NCBI RefSeq assembly: GCF_015207525.1
Contig: NZ_JADEWR010000018.1
Span: forward strand, 98,735-162,734
Direction: 5' to 3'
Origin: Nodosilinea sp. LEGE 06152
GTDB lineage: Bacteria > Cyanobacteriota > Cyanobacteriia > Phormidesmidales > Phormidesmidaceae
DNA length: 64,000 bases
Shown here: positions 1 through 7,010 of the stretch, one piece after another
Layout: each line of letters begins with the position of its first letter
Numbering within the stretch: the first letter of the stretch is position 1
Program-made: the position numbers and the translations under genes
The notes under the pieces: generated by a model
What the model was told of the DNA's origin: nothing
The model's input: the letters and a program-made list of their open reading frames with translations, nothing else
The model's database searches: none

Positions 1-1770
1 GCCGACGCCGATCCGGCAGCAGAGGCTCCAGCCCTGACCACAACAGACCCGGTGGTAGCCGACAACGATGGCGGATTTGCCTGGTGGTGGCTGCTGCTGC
101 CCCTTGCCGCCCTGGGCGGATTGGCCTGGTTGATCGGCCGCAGTCGGAGGGGTATGTCCCCCGATGCTGCGACCACTGTTGTGCCTTCCTCCCCTGCCGC
201 ACCACCTGTTCCCCCTCCCACCGCCGAACATCCTGTTCCCGCCGTGGCTGAGCCACCCGTAGTAACAACCCCTGTAGCGCCGCCGCTGCTGGTCGATGAG
301 CCAGTGGCCGCCGCTGTACCTGAGCCTCTAGTGCCCGAGCCGGTACTGCCCGAACCGCCTGTACCCGATCCCATAGTGCCTGCGCCAGCACCCGAACCCG
401 TAGTACCCGAACCGCCCGCGCCCGAACCGGTAGTGCTTTCTCCGGAGCCAGAGGTTGTTGCTGTCGACGAGTTGCCGCCGCCCGTTGAACCCGTGGTAGA
501 ACCGCCTGCGCCTCAGCCAGTGGTTCCCCCGGCTGCTCCTGTTGTGATGGGGGTGGCAGGGCTGGCGGCAGGGGCGGTGGCTTCTTTGGCCAGTACCGAA
601 GACCAGTCGGCGATCGAAGCCAGCAAGTTTAACGTGGTAGGCCGCCCTACCGATCGCGACCTCGATCTCTCTACCATTGATGACGGTCTGCCGCCGTTAC
701 CCGATGGCTACGGCGAGAGCCGCATTGTGCTCATGCCCCGCGACCCGCAGTGGGCCTATGCCTACTGGGATACGCCCCACACCCACAAAGAAGACCTGCG
801 CTACCAGGGGGGTGAACACCTGGCCCTGCGCCTGTACGATGTCACCGGCATTAACCTCGACCACCAGGCCCCCCATAGTTTGCAGCAGTTTGGCTGTGAT
901 GAAATGGCGCGGGAATGGTACATGCAGATTCCGGTCAGCGATCGCGACTACCAGGTCGAGATTGGCTACCTGGCGGGCGACGGCCGCTGGCTGGTGCTGG
1001 CCCGTTCCAACACCGTTCGCATTCCCCCCGTCTATCCCTCCGACTGGACAGAAGAGCACTTCCTCACCGTCACCTGGGAGGAAAATTTGCGCGGCAAAAC
1101 CATCATGACCCTGGTTGACCCACGCATTCCGGGAGCCGATACCAGGCTGCATGAGCAACTCTACGCCCTGGCCCACCCTGGCGAAGCCCTGCGGGTTGAC
1201 GGTTCGCTGTTTGGTTCTATGCAGCATGTGGCTGGGTCGATGGCACCGCCGATGAGTTCCTATGTGTTGGCCTCAGGGGCAGGTCTGGGGGCGGCGGCGA
1301 TGGTGCCCGTCACCATGTCTGAGGTATCGGGCTTTACCCTGTCGGGCTTCCCTGGTCAGATGGCCGAGTTCCCTGGCCTCAGCATGTCGGGTATCTCTGG
1401 GTTAACCATGTCGGGCATTGCGGGGCTCACCATGTCTGGGGCAGGCTTCTCAGCCTCAATGCCGCCGATTCGGCCCCGCAAGTTTTGGCTGGTGGCTGAT
1501 GCTGAGCTGATTGTCTACGGCGCGACCGAACCCGATGCCACCGTAACGGTTGGGGGCGCGCCGATCCAGCTAAGTGAAGACGGCACCTTCCGCTTCCAGA
1601 TGTCTTTCCAGGATGGCAATATTGACTACCCGATTATGGCGGTGGCTGCCGACGGGGAGCAGAGCCGCAACATTCACATGACCTTTGAGCGCCAAACCCC
1701 CGATCGCAACACCAACACCAAAGACGAAGCTCAAGAAGAGTGGCCAGGTAGTGAGTGGCCCAATAGTTAA
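1..1770 (+). CDS. DUF4912 domain membrane protein, 5' truncated
   Basis: The frame is open from base 1, so the gene begins upstream of the window; the first in-window start (GTG at 52) is probably internal. A single hydrophobic segment (about bases 73-141, Trp/Leu-rich) is followed by basic residues, then by a long Pro/Val/Glu-rich linker with PEP(V) repeats to about base 540. The conserved part (about 660-1130) has the DUF4912 pattern: RIVLMPRDP, then an aromatic-rich WAYAYWD, then LALRLYDVTG. A Met-Ser-Gly-Leu-Thr-rich repeat stretch follows (about 1310-1450), and a C-terminal beta-rich segment. Function is unknown; a membrane-anchored surface or signalling role is inference only. The last dozen codons lie inside a repeat that recurs at about 3373. 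Confidence 0.8.
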   Translation, partial: ADADPAAEAPALTTTDPVVADNDGGFAWWWLLLPLAALGGLAWLIGRSRRGMSPDAATTVVPSSPAAPPVPPPTAEHPVPAVAEPPVVTTPVAPPLLVDEPVAAAVPEPLVPEPVLPEPPVPDPIVPAPAPEPVVPEPPAPEPVVLSPEPEVVAVDELPPPVEPVVEPPAPQPVVPPAAPVVMGVAGLAAGAVASLASTEDQSAIEASKFNVVGRPTDRDLDLSTIDDGLPPLPDGYGESRIVLMPRDPQWAYAYWDTPHTHKEDLRYQGGEHLALRLYDVTGINLDHQAPHSLQQFGCDEMAREWYMQIPVSDRDYQVEIGYLAGDGRWLVLARSNTVRIPPVYPSDWTEEHFLTVTWEENLRGKTIMTLVDPRIPGADTRLHEQLYALAHPGEALRVDGSLFGSMQHVAGSMAPPMSSYVLASGAGLGAAAMVPVTMSEVSGFTLSGFPGQMAEFPGLSMSGISGLTMSGIAGLTMSGAGFSASMPPIRPRKFWLVADAELIVYGATEPDATVTVGGAPIQLSEDGTFRFQMSFQDGNIDYPIMAVAADGEQSRNIHMTFERQTPDRNTNTKDEAQEEWPGSEWPNS

Positions 1771-1935
1771 GTGTGGGTTTCGGTTTCGACTCCGCTCAAC
1801 CTGCGGGGTCGAGGGTTGAGCGGAGTCGAAACCTGTCGCTCAGCCTGCATGGTCGAGAGTTGAGCGCAGTCGAAACCCGATCGCCAATCTCCTATAGCAC
1901 CCGCTCCAATGGGTCGCAGGTACTCCCCCGTGCCC
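1731..1935. repeat. Left copy of a duplicated gene-junction repeat
   Basis: About 200 bases that recur, diverged, at about 3373-3575 in the same orientation. The block holds the 3' end of the DUF4912 gene (residues QEEWP...EWPNS), a palindromic hairpin built on GACTCCGCTCAACC and its complement, a second half-palindrome, and then sequence resembling on the minus strand the last codons of the dihydropyrimidinase gene (GEYL, then RVL-stop after a one-base shift). By eye the first 99 or so aligned bases differ at about 11 positions. Confidence 0.7.
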
Positions 1936-2150
1936 GATCGCTGCAGTTACCAATCGCCGGATGCACAACATTTAGCAGCATAGTCTAGATATTCTGCACG
2001 ACCAGCAGGAGTACGTTTCGTCGATTGCGGTCTTGCTGGTCGTACAGGTGATTATCGCTACAGCTTGATACTATATTGACGAATCGTAAAAACAGAGGTT
2101 TTGATGGAAGGAGCAGCTCCTCGCACTACAAAACTATCTTAAAGGAAAAT

Positions 2151-2426
2151 ATGATCCAGCGTTTGTTACCCCAAACTCTTTCCCTCAGTCTTACAGCCTG
2201 TAGCTTGTTGTTAGCGATCGTCTCTATCCAACTGGGCCGGCGGATAAACTATCTGGATCACCTTCTCCTGTTCAACGGGTTGGTGATTACTATGCTTGCT
2301 TTAGTTACTGTTGCAATTGGAGTTGCAGTCGCCGCACTGCTCAGAAACCGAGGGAGAGGTTTTTCATTGTGGTTCGCGACAGGTTTGGCATTCATGCTGC
2401 TTGGCTCGTACTTGCTAGATGAGTGA
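2151..2426 (+). CDS. Small three-segment membrane protein, unknown function
   Basis: A 91-residue protein starting at the ATG at 2151, chosen because AAAGGAAAAT sits directly before it; the longer frame from 2076 has no such site. It has about three hydrophobic segments (around residues 8-28, 39-62 and 71-88) separated by short basic loops (GRRIN, RNRGRG). I do not recognise a family. It lies in the AT-richer accessory segment between the two copies of the junction repeat, with an attC-like hairpin about 110 bases downstream, an arrangement like an integron cassette (gene then recombination site). That reading is inference. Confidence 0.6.
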   Translation: MIQRLLPQTLSLSLTACSLLLAIVSIQLGRRINYLDHLLLFNGLVITMLALVTVAIGVAVAALLRNRGRGFSLWFATGLAFMLLGSYLLDE

Positions 2427-2536
2427 GTTGAAGAGATACACCTTCATTCACAAAATTTCGGCGTTCAAGTAGGTTTATTACTGCTCTTGCAATTCAAGGC
2501 ATCGAACAAATTAAGAATTAGCTGTCTCGCCAATTC

Positions 2537-2623
2537 GTCTAACAACCGCGCTGCACCGGAACGTTTCAGTATAGTCGGTTTGTTGTAAGAGTTGTCTGCG
2601 TCCGGTGATTGCGAACGCTAGGC
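2537..2623 (+). other. attC-like imperfect palindrome
   Basis: The outer arms are GTCTAAC (2537-2543) and GCTAGGC (2617-2623). The inner arms CACCGGA (2554-2560) and TCCGGTG (2601-2607) are exact complements. The order and spacing (R''-L''-loop-L'-R') fit an integron attC site of about 87 bases with a long central loop. The R' arm differs from the GTTRRRY consensus at one base (C for T), so it may be a decayed site. No integrase gene is in the window. Confidence 0.45.
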
Positions 2624-2685
2624 TGCTTTAAGTTATCAGTGGGGCGCTGTTGAGAAGTTACGTGTTGGTGTTTTAAGCCGATGTC

Positions 2686-3183
2686 ATGCAGATGCTATCT
2701 ATTTCAGTACGTCAAGCGACTCTAAATGACCTGTTAGTGGTTTCAGATATTTTAGACGAAGCTGCTGCATGGCTTAAACAGCAGAACATGGCGCTATGGG
2801 AGAAGGAAGAAGTTTCCCCAGAAGCAATTCGCCAAGATGTTGAAGCAGGCTTATTCTACATGGCTTTTGTCGAGGACGGCCCTGCTGGAGTTGTTAAGTT
2901 TCAGCTTGAAGACCCAATGTTTTGGTCAGACATTTCTCAAGACGATTCAGCATTCATTCATCGGCTGGCAGTGCGACGGTGCTTTGCGGGTGGCAATGTT
3001 TCAATAGGGCTAATGAAGTGGGCTGTCAAACAGAGCCGAGATTTAGGCAAGCGCTTCCTGCGTCTAGACTGTGCGGCAGATCGTTTGCGTTTGAGAAGGG
3101 TTTATGAAAGCTTTGGGTTCCGGCATCATAGCGATCGCCAAGTTGGTCCCTATTTTGTAGCAAGGTATGAGTACAAGGTTTAA
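2686..3183 (+). CDS. GNAT family N-acetyltransferase
   Basis: A 165-residue single-domain acyltransferase of the GNAT fold, expected to move an acetyl group from acetyl-CoA to a small molecule or protein amine. The N-terminal strand (ISVRQATLNDL) and the segment HRLAVRRCFAGG (about 92-103), followed by the helix WAVKQSRDLGKRF, correspond to motif A, where acetyl-CoA pyrophosphate binds; the usual Q/RxxGxG/A is degenerate (RCFAGG). The C-terminal YESFGFRHHSDR is motif B. The substrate cannot be told. Codon use is AT-richer than in the flanking genes, and the gene lies in the repeat-bounded insertion, both consistent with acquisition. A second ATG six bases downstream is an alternative start. 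Confidence 0.85.
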   Translation: MQMLSISVRQATLNDLLVVSDILDEAAAWLKQQNMALWEKEEVSPEAIRQDVEAGLFYMAFVEDGPAGVVKFQLEDPMFWSDISQDDSAFIHRLAVRRCFAGGNVSIGLMKWAVKQSRDLGKRFLRLDCAADRLRLRRVYESFGFRHHSDRQVGPYFVARYEYKV

Positions 3184-3194
3184 CGGCAATTTCC

Positions 3195-3372
3195 ATGATT
3201 CTCATAACAGGTGCAACTGGAAGGGTCGTTAGTAAGCTAGTTGAATCGCTCCTGCGATTGGGTAAACAAGATTCTAGGTTAGGTGGCGCGCTAGCAGAAC
3301 CCAACAAAGCTTACCGCCGTTGGGTTTTCTCCTCGGGAGACGCTGTGCGAACACTTCGTTCCACTCAGCCTA
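3195..3372 (+). pseudogene. 5' fragment of an NmrA/SDR-like gene
   Basis: An ATG 11 bases after the acetyltransferase stop opens with MILITGATGRVVSKLVESLL, the first beta-strand and glycine-rich turn of a Rossmann NAD(P)-binding protein (TGATGxxG form). After about 25 residues the similarity stops, and the frame runs through a small hairpin (ACCCAAC...GTTGGGT, about 3299-3328) into the right copy of the junction repeat. I read it as a truncated remnant. Whether anything is translated is unknown. Confidence 0.55.
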
Positions 3373-3575
3373 TGAGAACTCAGGAAGAGTGGCCGAATGG
3401 CGAGTGGCCAAAAAGTTAAGTGTGGGTTCCGGTTTCGACTGCGCTCAACCTGCGGGGTCGAGGGTTGAGCGCAGTCGTTCACGAAGTGTCTCCCGAAGGG
3501 AGAAAACCCGATCGCCAAGCTGTTACAGCACCCGTCCAGAGGCACGGCGTGGCAGATATTCGCCCATGCCAGCGC
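3373..3575. repeat. Right copy of the duplicated gene-junction repeat
   Basis: Counterpart of 1731-1935. It again encodes a QEEWP...EWPKS-stop tail on the plus strand, then a hairpin (GACTGCGCTCAACC with its complement), and then the true 3' end of the dihydropyrimidinase gene on the minus strand. A short CTCCCGAAGGGAGA palindrome replaces the second half-palindrome of the left copy. Confidence 0.7.
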
Positions 3576-4938
3576 CCCCCAGCCATTCATCCCCATCGAC
3601 AATGCACTGGCCGCGCAAAAACACCTTCTTCACCCTGCCCGTCACCTCGCGCCCTTCAAACAGCGAGTAATCTACCAGCGAGTGGTGGGTGCTGGCGCTG
3701 AGAGTATGGGTTTCATTGGGGTCAAACAGCACCAGGTCGGCGTCGCTGCCGACGGCGATCGTGCCCTTGCGGGGAAACAGGCCAAACATTTTCGCCGGAG
3801 CCGTGGCGGTGAGCTGCACAAAGCGATTGAGGTTGATGCGCCCCGCCCTTACCCCGCCGTCGTAGAGCAGCGTGAGGCGCAGCTCCACCCCAGGGGCACC
3901 GTTGGGGATGCGGTTAAAGTTGTCGCGGCCAAATTGCTTCGACTTGAGAATGCCCAGGGGGTTCTCATTCATGCAGAAGGGGCAGTGATCGGTGGCCACC
4001 AGTTGCAAATCGTCGAACTGGAGCCCACGCCACAGGGCGTGCTGACAGTCGTGATTCCTCAAGGGCGGAGTCATGACGTACTTGGCGGCTTCAAAGCCAG
4101 GGGCATCGTACTCGGATTCGTCGAGAAATAGGTAGTGGGGGCAGGTTTCGGCAAAGGCGTGAATACCGCGATCGCGCGCCTCCACTACCGCCTCCAATGC
4201 CTCTTTAGCCGACAGGTGCACAATGTACACCGGCACCTCCGCCAGCTCCGCAATCCGAATCACCCGGTGGGCCGCTTCCCCTTCCATTAGGCTAGGGCGG
4301 GTGAGCTGATGGTATTTGGGCGAAGTGTTGCCCTGCTCTAGTGCCTCTTCAATCAGCGCCTGAATGACGACTCCGTTTTCGGCGTGGAGGTTAACCATGC
4401 CGCCGTGGTCGCCCGTGCGCCGCATCGTTTTAAAAATAGCCGCATCGTCCACCATTAGCACGCCGGGGTAGGCCATGTAGAGCTTAAAGCTAGATACCCC
4501 GTCGTTGTTGATTAGATCGGGTAGTTCTGCCAAAGAACTAGGGTTGATGTCGGTCAAAATAACGTGAAAGGCGTAGTCTATGCAGCACTGCGGCTCTGCT
4601 GCTGCCAAGCGTCTATCCAACGCCGCCTTGGGGCTGTCGTTGTGGAACTGTTGGGCAAAGTCGATGATGGTGGTGGTGCCGCCAAAGGCTGCCGAGCGGG
4701 TGCCGGTCTCAAACGTATCGCAGGTGTAAACATCGTTGCCCATGGGGGTTTCCATGTGCACATGGGCGTCAATGCCACCGGGCAACACGAGCAGCCCGGT
4801 CGCATCGTGGCGCTCAGCATTGTCTACCGTAAGCTGGCGGCCAATGGCCTCAATGCAGCCATCTTGAATCAGAATGTCACCCACGTAGTCATCTACGGCA
4901 GTGACAATGCGACCACTCTGAATTAATACCGATGTCAT
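3523..4938 (-). CDS. hydA: Dihydropyrimidinase / D-hydantoinase
   Basis: A 471-residue cyclic amidohydrolase that opens dihydropyrimidine or 5-substituted hydantoin rings to N-carbamoyl amino acids; cytosolic. Metal-ligand motifs in order: HVH at about residues 59-61, the lysine expected to be carboxylated in SSFKLYMAY (K152), H185 in VNLHAENG, a further His in VYIVHLSAKEA, and the Asp in VATDHCPF. Length is normal for the family. Allantoinase and dihydroorotase are less likely because the SSFKLYMAY and NRIPNGAPG motifs match dihydropyrimidinases. It is transcribed away from the unknown gene at 5161-5409. The last codons lie in the duplicated junction repeat. Confidence 0.9.
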   Translation of the reverse strand: MTSVLIQSGRIVTAVDDYVGDILIQDGCIEAIGRQLTVDNAERHDATGLLVLPGGIDAHVHMETPMGNDVYTCDTFETGTRSAAFGGTTTIIDFAQQFHNDSPKAALDRRLAAAEPQCCIDYAFHVILTDINPSSLAELPDLINNDGVSSFKLYMAYPGVLMVDDAAIFKTMRRTGDHGGMVNLHAENGVVIQALIEEALEQGNTSPKYHQLTRPSLMEGEAAHRVIRIAELAEVPVYIVHLSAKEALEAVVEARDRGIHAFAETCPHYLFLDESEYDAPGFEAAKYVMTPPLRNHDCQHALWRGLQFDDLQLVATDHCPFCMNENPLGILKSKQFGRDNFNRIPNGAPGVELRLTLLYDGGVRAGRINLNRFVQLTATAPAKMFGLFPRKGTIAVGSDADLVLFDPNETHTLSASTHHSLVDYSLFEGREVTGRVKKVFLRGQCIVDGDEWLGGAGMGEYLPRRASGRVL

Positions 4939-5160
4939 AGCAAGCCCGTTAAAGCGAAACTGTAGCGAAACGGCTGGCCGATTGGCCCAATTACCAATCC
5001 CCCCAAGGGGGAGCGCAACGTTGCTATGACTATAGTGAGTGACCTAATATTTGCCCATTAAATAAATGTGCAGTTGTAGGGGGGAAAGGTTGAGGGTACA
5101 GGGTTTAGGATACAAGGCTCCATCGTGAACCTTATACCTCACACCTTAAACCCCAGATCC

Positions 5161-5409
5161 CTAGTTGCGATAGTGCAGCTCTTCGAGCCAGGTGCGCAGT
5201 TCGTCAGCCGAGGCGTGGTCAATGGCAAGCCGAGTAATGGGGTCGTAGGCGTTCCACAGGGTTTTGCCGGAGCTGTCGGTAGCTTTCCAAACCCGAGGTT
5301 CTGTGGTGGCGTCTAGGCGGGTCAGCATAGTGTTCCAGAGAGCTCCGAGCTGGGCAACTAAGCCGGATGTATGGCTAAAACTGTGGATTGGCCAATAGCT
5401 GGAATTCAT
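5161..5409 (-). CDS. Small hypothetical protein
   Basis: An 82-residue protein starting at the ATG ending at 5409, preceded by an AGGAG box about 10 bases upstream; a longer frame from 5451 lacks support. The sequence is Trp/Thr-rich (SYWPIHSFSHTSG, then LWNTMLTRLDATTEPRVWKATDSSG) and ends in an acidic helix (ELRTWLEELHYRN). No signal peptide or membrane segment is seen. It resembles short conserved cyanobacterial proteins of unknown function, but I cannot name a family. It is divergent from the gifB-like gene, with about 320 bases between the two starts that carry that gene's control region. Confidence 0.6.
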   Translation of the reverse strand: MNSSYWPIHSFSHTSGLVAQLGALWNTMLTRLDATTEPRVWKATDSSGKTLWNAYDPITRLAIDHASADELRTWLEELHYRN

Positions 5410-5584
5410 AATGTGTAGATCTCCTGTTGTGTTGAGGGGCTTTTCACCCACAACAACAGAATATATTTCTGTAGCAAGAATTACAAAAGCTTTCGGTTAT
5501 AGCTGACATGAACAACTTTCATGGGTTGTTGCTGGATTTTACCCTCTGTATAGAATTGTCAAAGGCTGATATTCCTGCAAAAAC

Positions 5585-5598
5585 GTAGCGTACTATAC
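5585..5598 (+). promoter_or_regulatory. NtcA box upstream of the gifB-like gene
   Basis: GTA-N8-TAC, the nitrogen regulator NtcA consensus, is exact here (GTAGCGTACTATAC). A TATAAA at 5602-5607 would be the -10 element, so the box overlaps the core promoter, the position expected for repression. In Synechocystis gif genes are repressed by NtcA under nitrogen limitation; applying that here is inference. Confidence 0.65.
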
Positions 5599-5613
5599 AG
5601 ATATAAAGTAAAC

Positions 5614-5703
5614 CGTTCATCTCTCTACCTTTTCTTAGGTGCAAGCCCCTCAGGCACCCTGGCAGAGAGACGGAAGTAGGGACACTCCCGAAGGAACGCG
5701 CCT
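5614..5703 (+). promoter_or_regulatory. Glutamine riboswitch (glnA / Downstream-peptide type)
   Basis: The conserved blocks occur in order: CGTTCAT at 5615-5621, CGGAAGTAGG at 5671-5680 and CCGAAGGAACGCG at 5688-5700. These are the hallmark nucleotides of the glutamine-binding RNA. Between the first two blocks is a stem-loop (AGGTGC...GGCACCCT area). It ends about 30 bases before the start of the gifB-like gene, where a riboswitch controlling GS inactivating factor synthesis is known in cyanobacteria. Confidence 0.88.
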
Positions 5704-5733
5704 CACTACGCATCGCTTCTAGGAGGCGACACT

Positions 5734-6219
5734 ATGAAACTCACCTATCGCGGCAATAGCTACGACGCTCCATCCAATCCTGCACCCAAAATGGGCGAAA
5801 CCATTGACACTGGAAACTATCGGGGTGCTCCAGTTGCTTTTGAGGCTTTGGCCGAACTGCCCGCTCAGCCTGCTGCTGATTTGACCTGGCGGGGTGTGCC
5901 CCATCGCACGGGTATTGCGGCTCCGGTGGCGGCAATTGCCCCCGTGGTAATCGCGGCAGAGCTTCCGGCTGTTGCCGCTAGCCTCGTTACCTCTGAGGTG
6001 GAACCTGCACCTGCGCCCGTTAATCTGTCTGACCTGGCCCGCAACCTGTTTATTCGCCGTCACCAGCGCAGCCGTCGGCGCGAACAGGGCATGATGGTAC
6101 GCTTAGCGGCTGAAGTCGGCATCCCTGTAGAAGACGCGGCCCACTACGAGAGCCACATTCAGGGCAAAATGCCCCACGATTTCTCCGGCTACGATCGCGG
6201 CTCAGCAGCCATGAGCTAG
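5734..6219 (+). CDS. gifB: Glutamine synthetase inactivating factor IF17-like, with DUF4278 N-terminus
   Basis: A 161-residue protein. The C-terminal half (about 90-161: LARNLFIRRHQRSRRREQ, then MMVRLAAEVG, then HYESHIQGK, then YDRGSAAMS) matches the basic helical inhibitor region shared by IF7 and IF17, which binds glutamine synthetase and blocks it when nitrogen is plentiful. The first 50 or so residues (MKLTYRG, YRGAPVAF, LTWRGVPHRTG) are DUF4278-like repeats, followed by an Ala/Pro-rich linker. The start has AGGAGG 7 bases upstream. The NtcA box and glutamine riboswitch in front strongly support the role. Whether the DUF4278 part affects activity is unknown. Confidence 0.8.
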   Translation: MKLTYRGNSYDAPSNPAPKMGETIDTGNYRGAPVAFEALAELPAQPAADLTWRGVPHRTGIAAPVAAIAPVVIAAELPAVAASLVTSEVEPAPAPVNLSDLARNLFIRRHQRSRRREQGMMVRLAAEVGIPVEDAAHYESHIQGKMPHDFSGYDRGSAAMS

Positions 6220-7010
6220 CTTCGAGACGATACGGCAGATGGCCCGGTGCCCTGGCACTCCGGGCCATTTTTTTGCGCCAGGGCGTAGATCTCTGTCCAC
6301 TCTGGTTCGGTTAGGGGTTGGGGAATGAGCTGGCAATCGAAGCAGTTTTCTGCGGCCTGGGTCAGCGACTCAATGATTTGGGATATTGTTAACTCCTGGT
6401 GCATAGCCAACTGGGCCTGGTTTGCTGGCGGTGCCGGAGTTTGAAACACCTGTTGCCACAGCTCAGCATTGGTCATCAACCCTATCGATCCGTGTTGGAG
6501 CAGGTGGCAACCGCGCCGTAGCTGGGCGCTGCCAATTACCTTGTGGCCTTGGGCGTCGACCAAGTCGGCATTGGTGGCCAGGGCAAAGCAGTTGTGCGAA
6601 CGGCTGTAGTCTCGACTGGGCTGCCCAAATTTTAGAGATACACCCAGGTTTGCCCAACCCTCAATTAAGAATTTGCACAGAAATCGATAGGTCTGGTTGC
6701 GGCTGCCGACAGTGTGTGAAGTCACTAAGCCATAGGTTAAATCGCCCTGGTGGAGCACCCCGCGCCCGCCGGTTGGTCGCTGCACCAGATCCACCGATCG
6801 CCCCTGCCAGCTCAGGTTTCGCCAGTGCTCAGGCACCTGCCGCCGCTGGCTTGCCCCCAAAGAAATTGCCGCCGGATTCCAGGTGTAGAACCGCAGAGCA
6901 GGGGGATGGCCATGGTGCTGATGCTCGTGGAGCAGCCAGGTGTCGATCGCCATCTGCACCGCACCGGGTGCTTCTAATGGGGGAATCAGCCGCCAGGTCG
7001 GCTGGTTCAC
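6216..7010 (-). CDS. Lipoyl/octanoyl transferase (LipM / LplA family)
   Basis: A 264-residue member of the biotin/lipoate protein ligase fold, acting on lipoyl domains of pyruvate dehydrogenase and the glycine cleavage H protein. The motif RPTGGRGVLHQGDLTYG (about 78-94) is the substrate-binding loop. HNCFALATNADL (about 139-150) carries a Cys in the position of the LipM catalytic Cys, followed by KVIGSAQLRR and LQHGSIGL; this favours octanoyltransferase (LipM) over ATP-dependent ligase. Its start overlaps the stop of lipA by 4 bases, so the two form an operon. The last 18 or so codons are read through the gifB terminator hairpin, so the extreme C-terminus is probably dispensable. Confidence 0.82.
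   Translation of the reverse strand: MNQPTWRLIPPLEAPGAVQMAIDTWLLHEHQHHGHPPALRFYTWNPAAISLGASQRRQVPEHWRNLSWQGRSVDLVQRPTGGRGVLHQGDLTYGLVTSHTVGSRNQTYRFLCKFLIEGWANLGVSLKFGQPSRDYSRSHNCFALATNADLVDAQGHKVIGSAQLRRGCHLLQHGSIGLMTNAELWQQVFQTPAPPANQAQLAMHQELTISQIIESLTQAAENCFDCQLIPQPLTEPEWTEIYALAQKNGPECQGTGPSAVSSRS
6239..6274 (+). terminator. Rho-independent terminator of the gifB-like gene
   Basis: A perfect 9-bp stem ATGGCCCGG / CCGGGCCAT (6239-6247 with 6260-6268) followed by seven T. It lies inside the 3' end of the convergent lipoate gene. Confidence 0.85.

Noticed and set aside
697..1227. 176-codon minus-strand frame
   Set aside because: Antisense to the DUF4912 domain, which has clear family motifs.
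1773..1988. 71-codon frame in the left junction repeat
   Set aside because: Made of hairpin repeat sequence; no start signal.
5519..5713. 64-codon minus-strand frame
   Set aside because: Overlaps the NtcA box and glutamine riboswitch, which are better supported.
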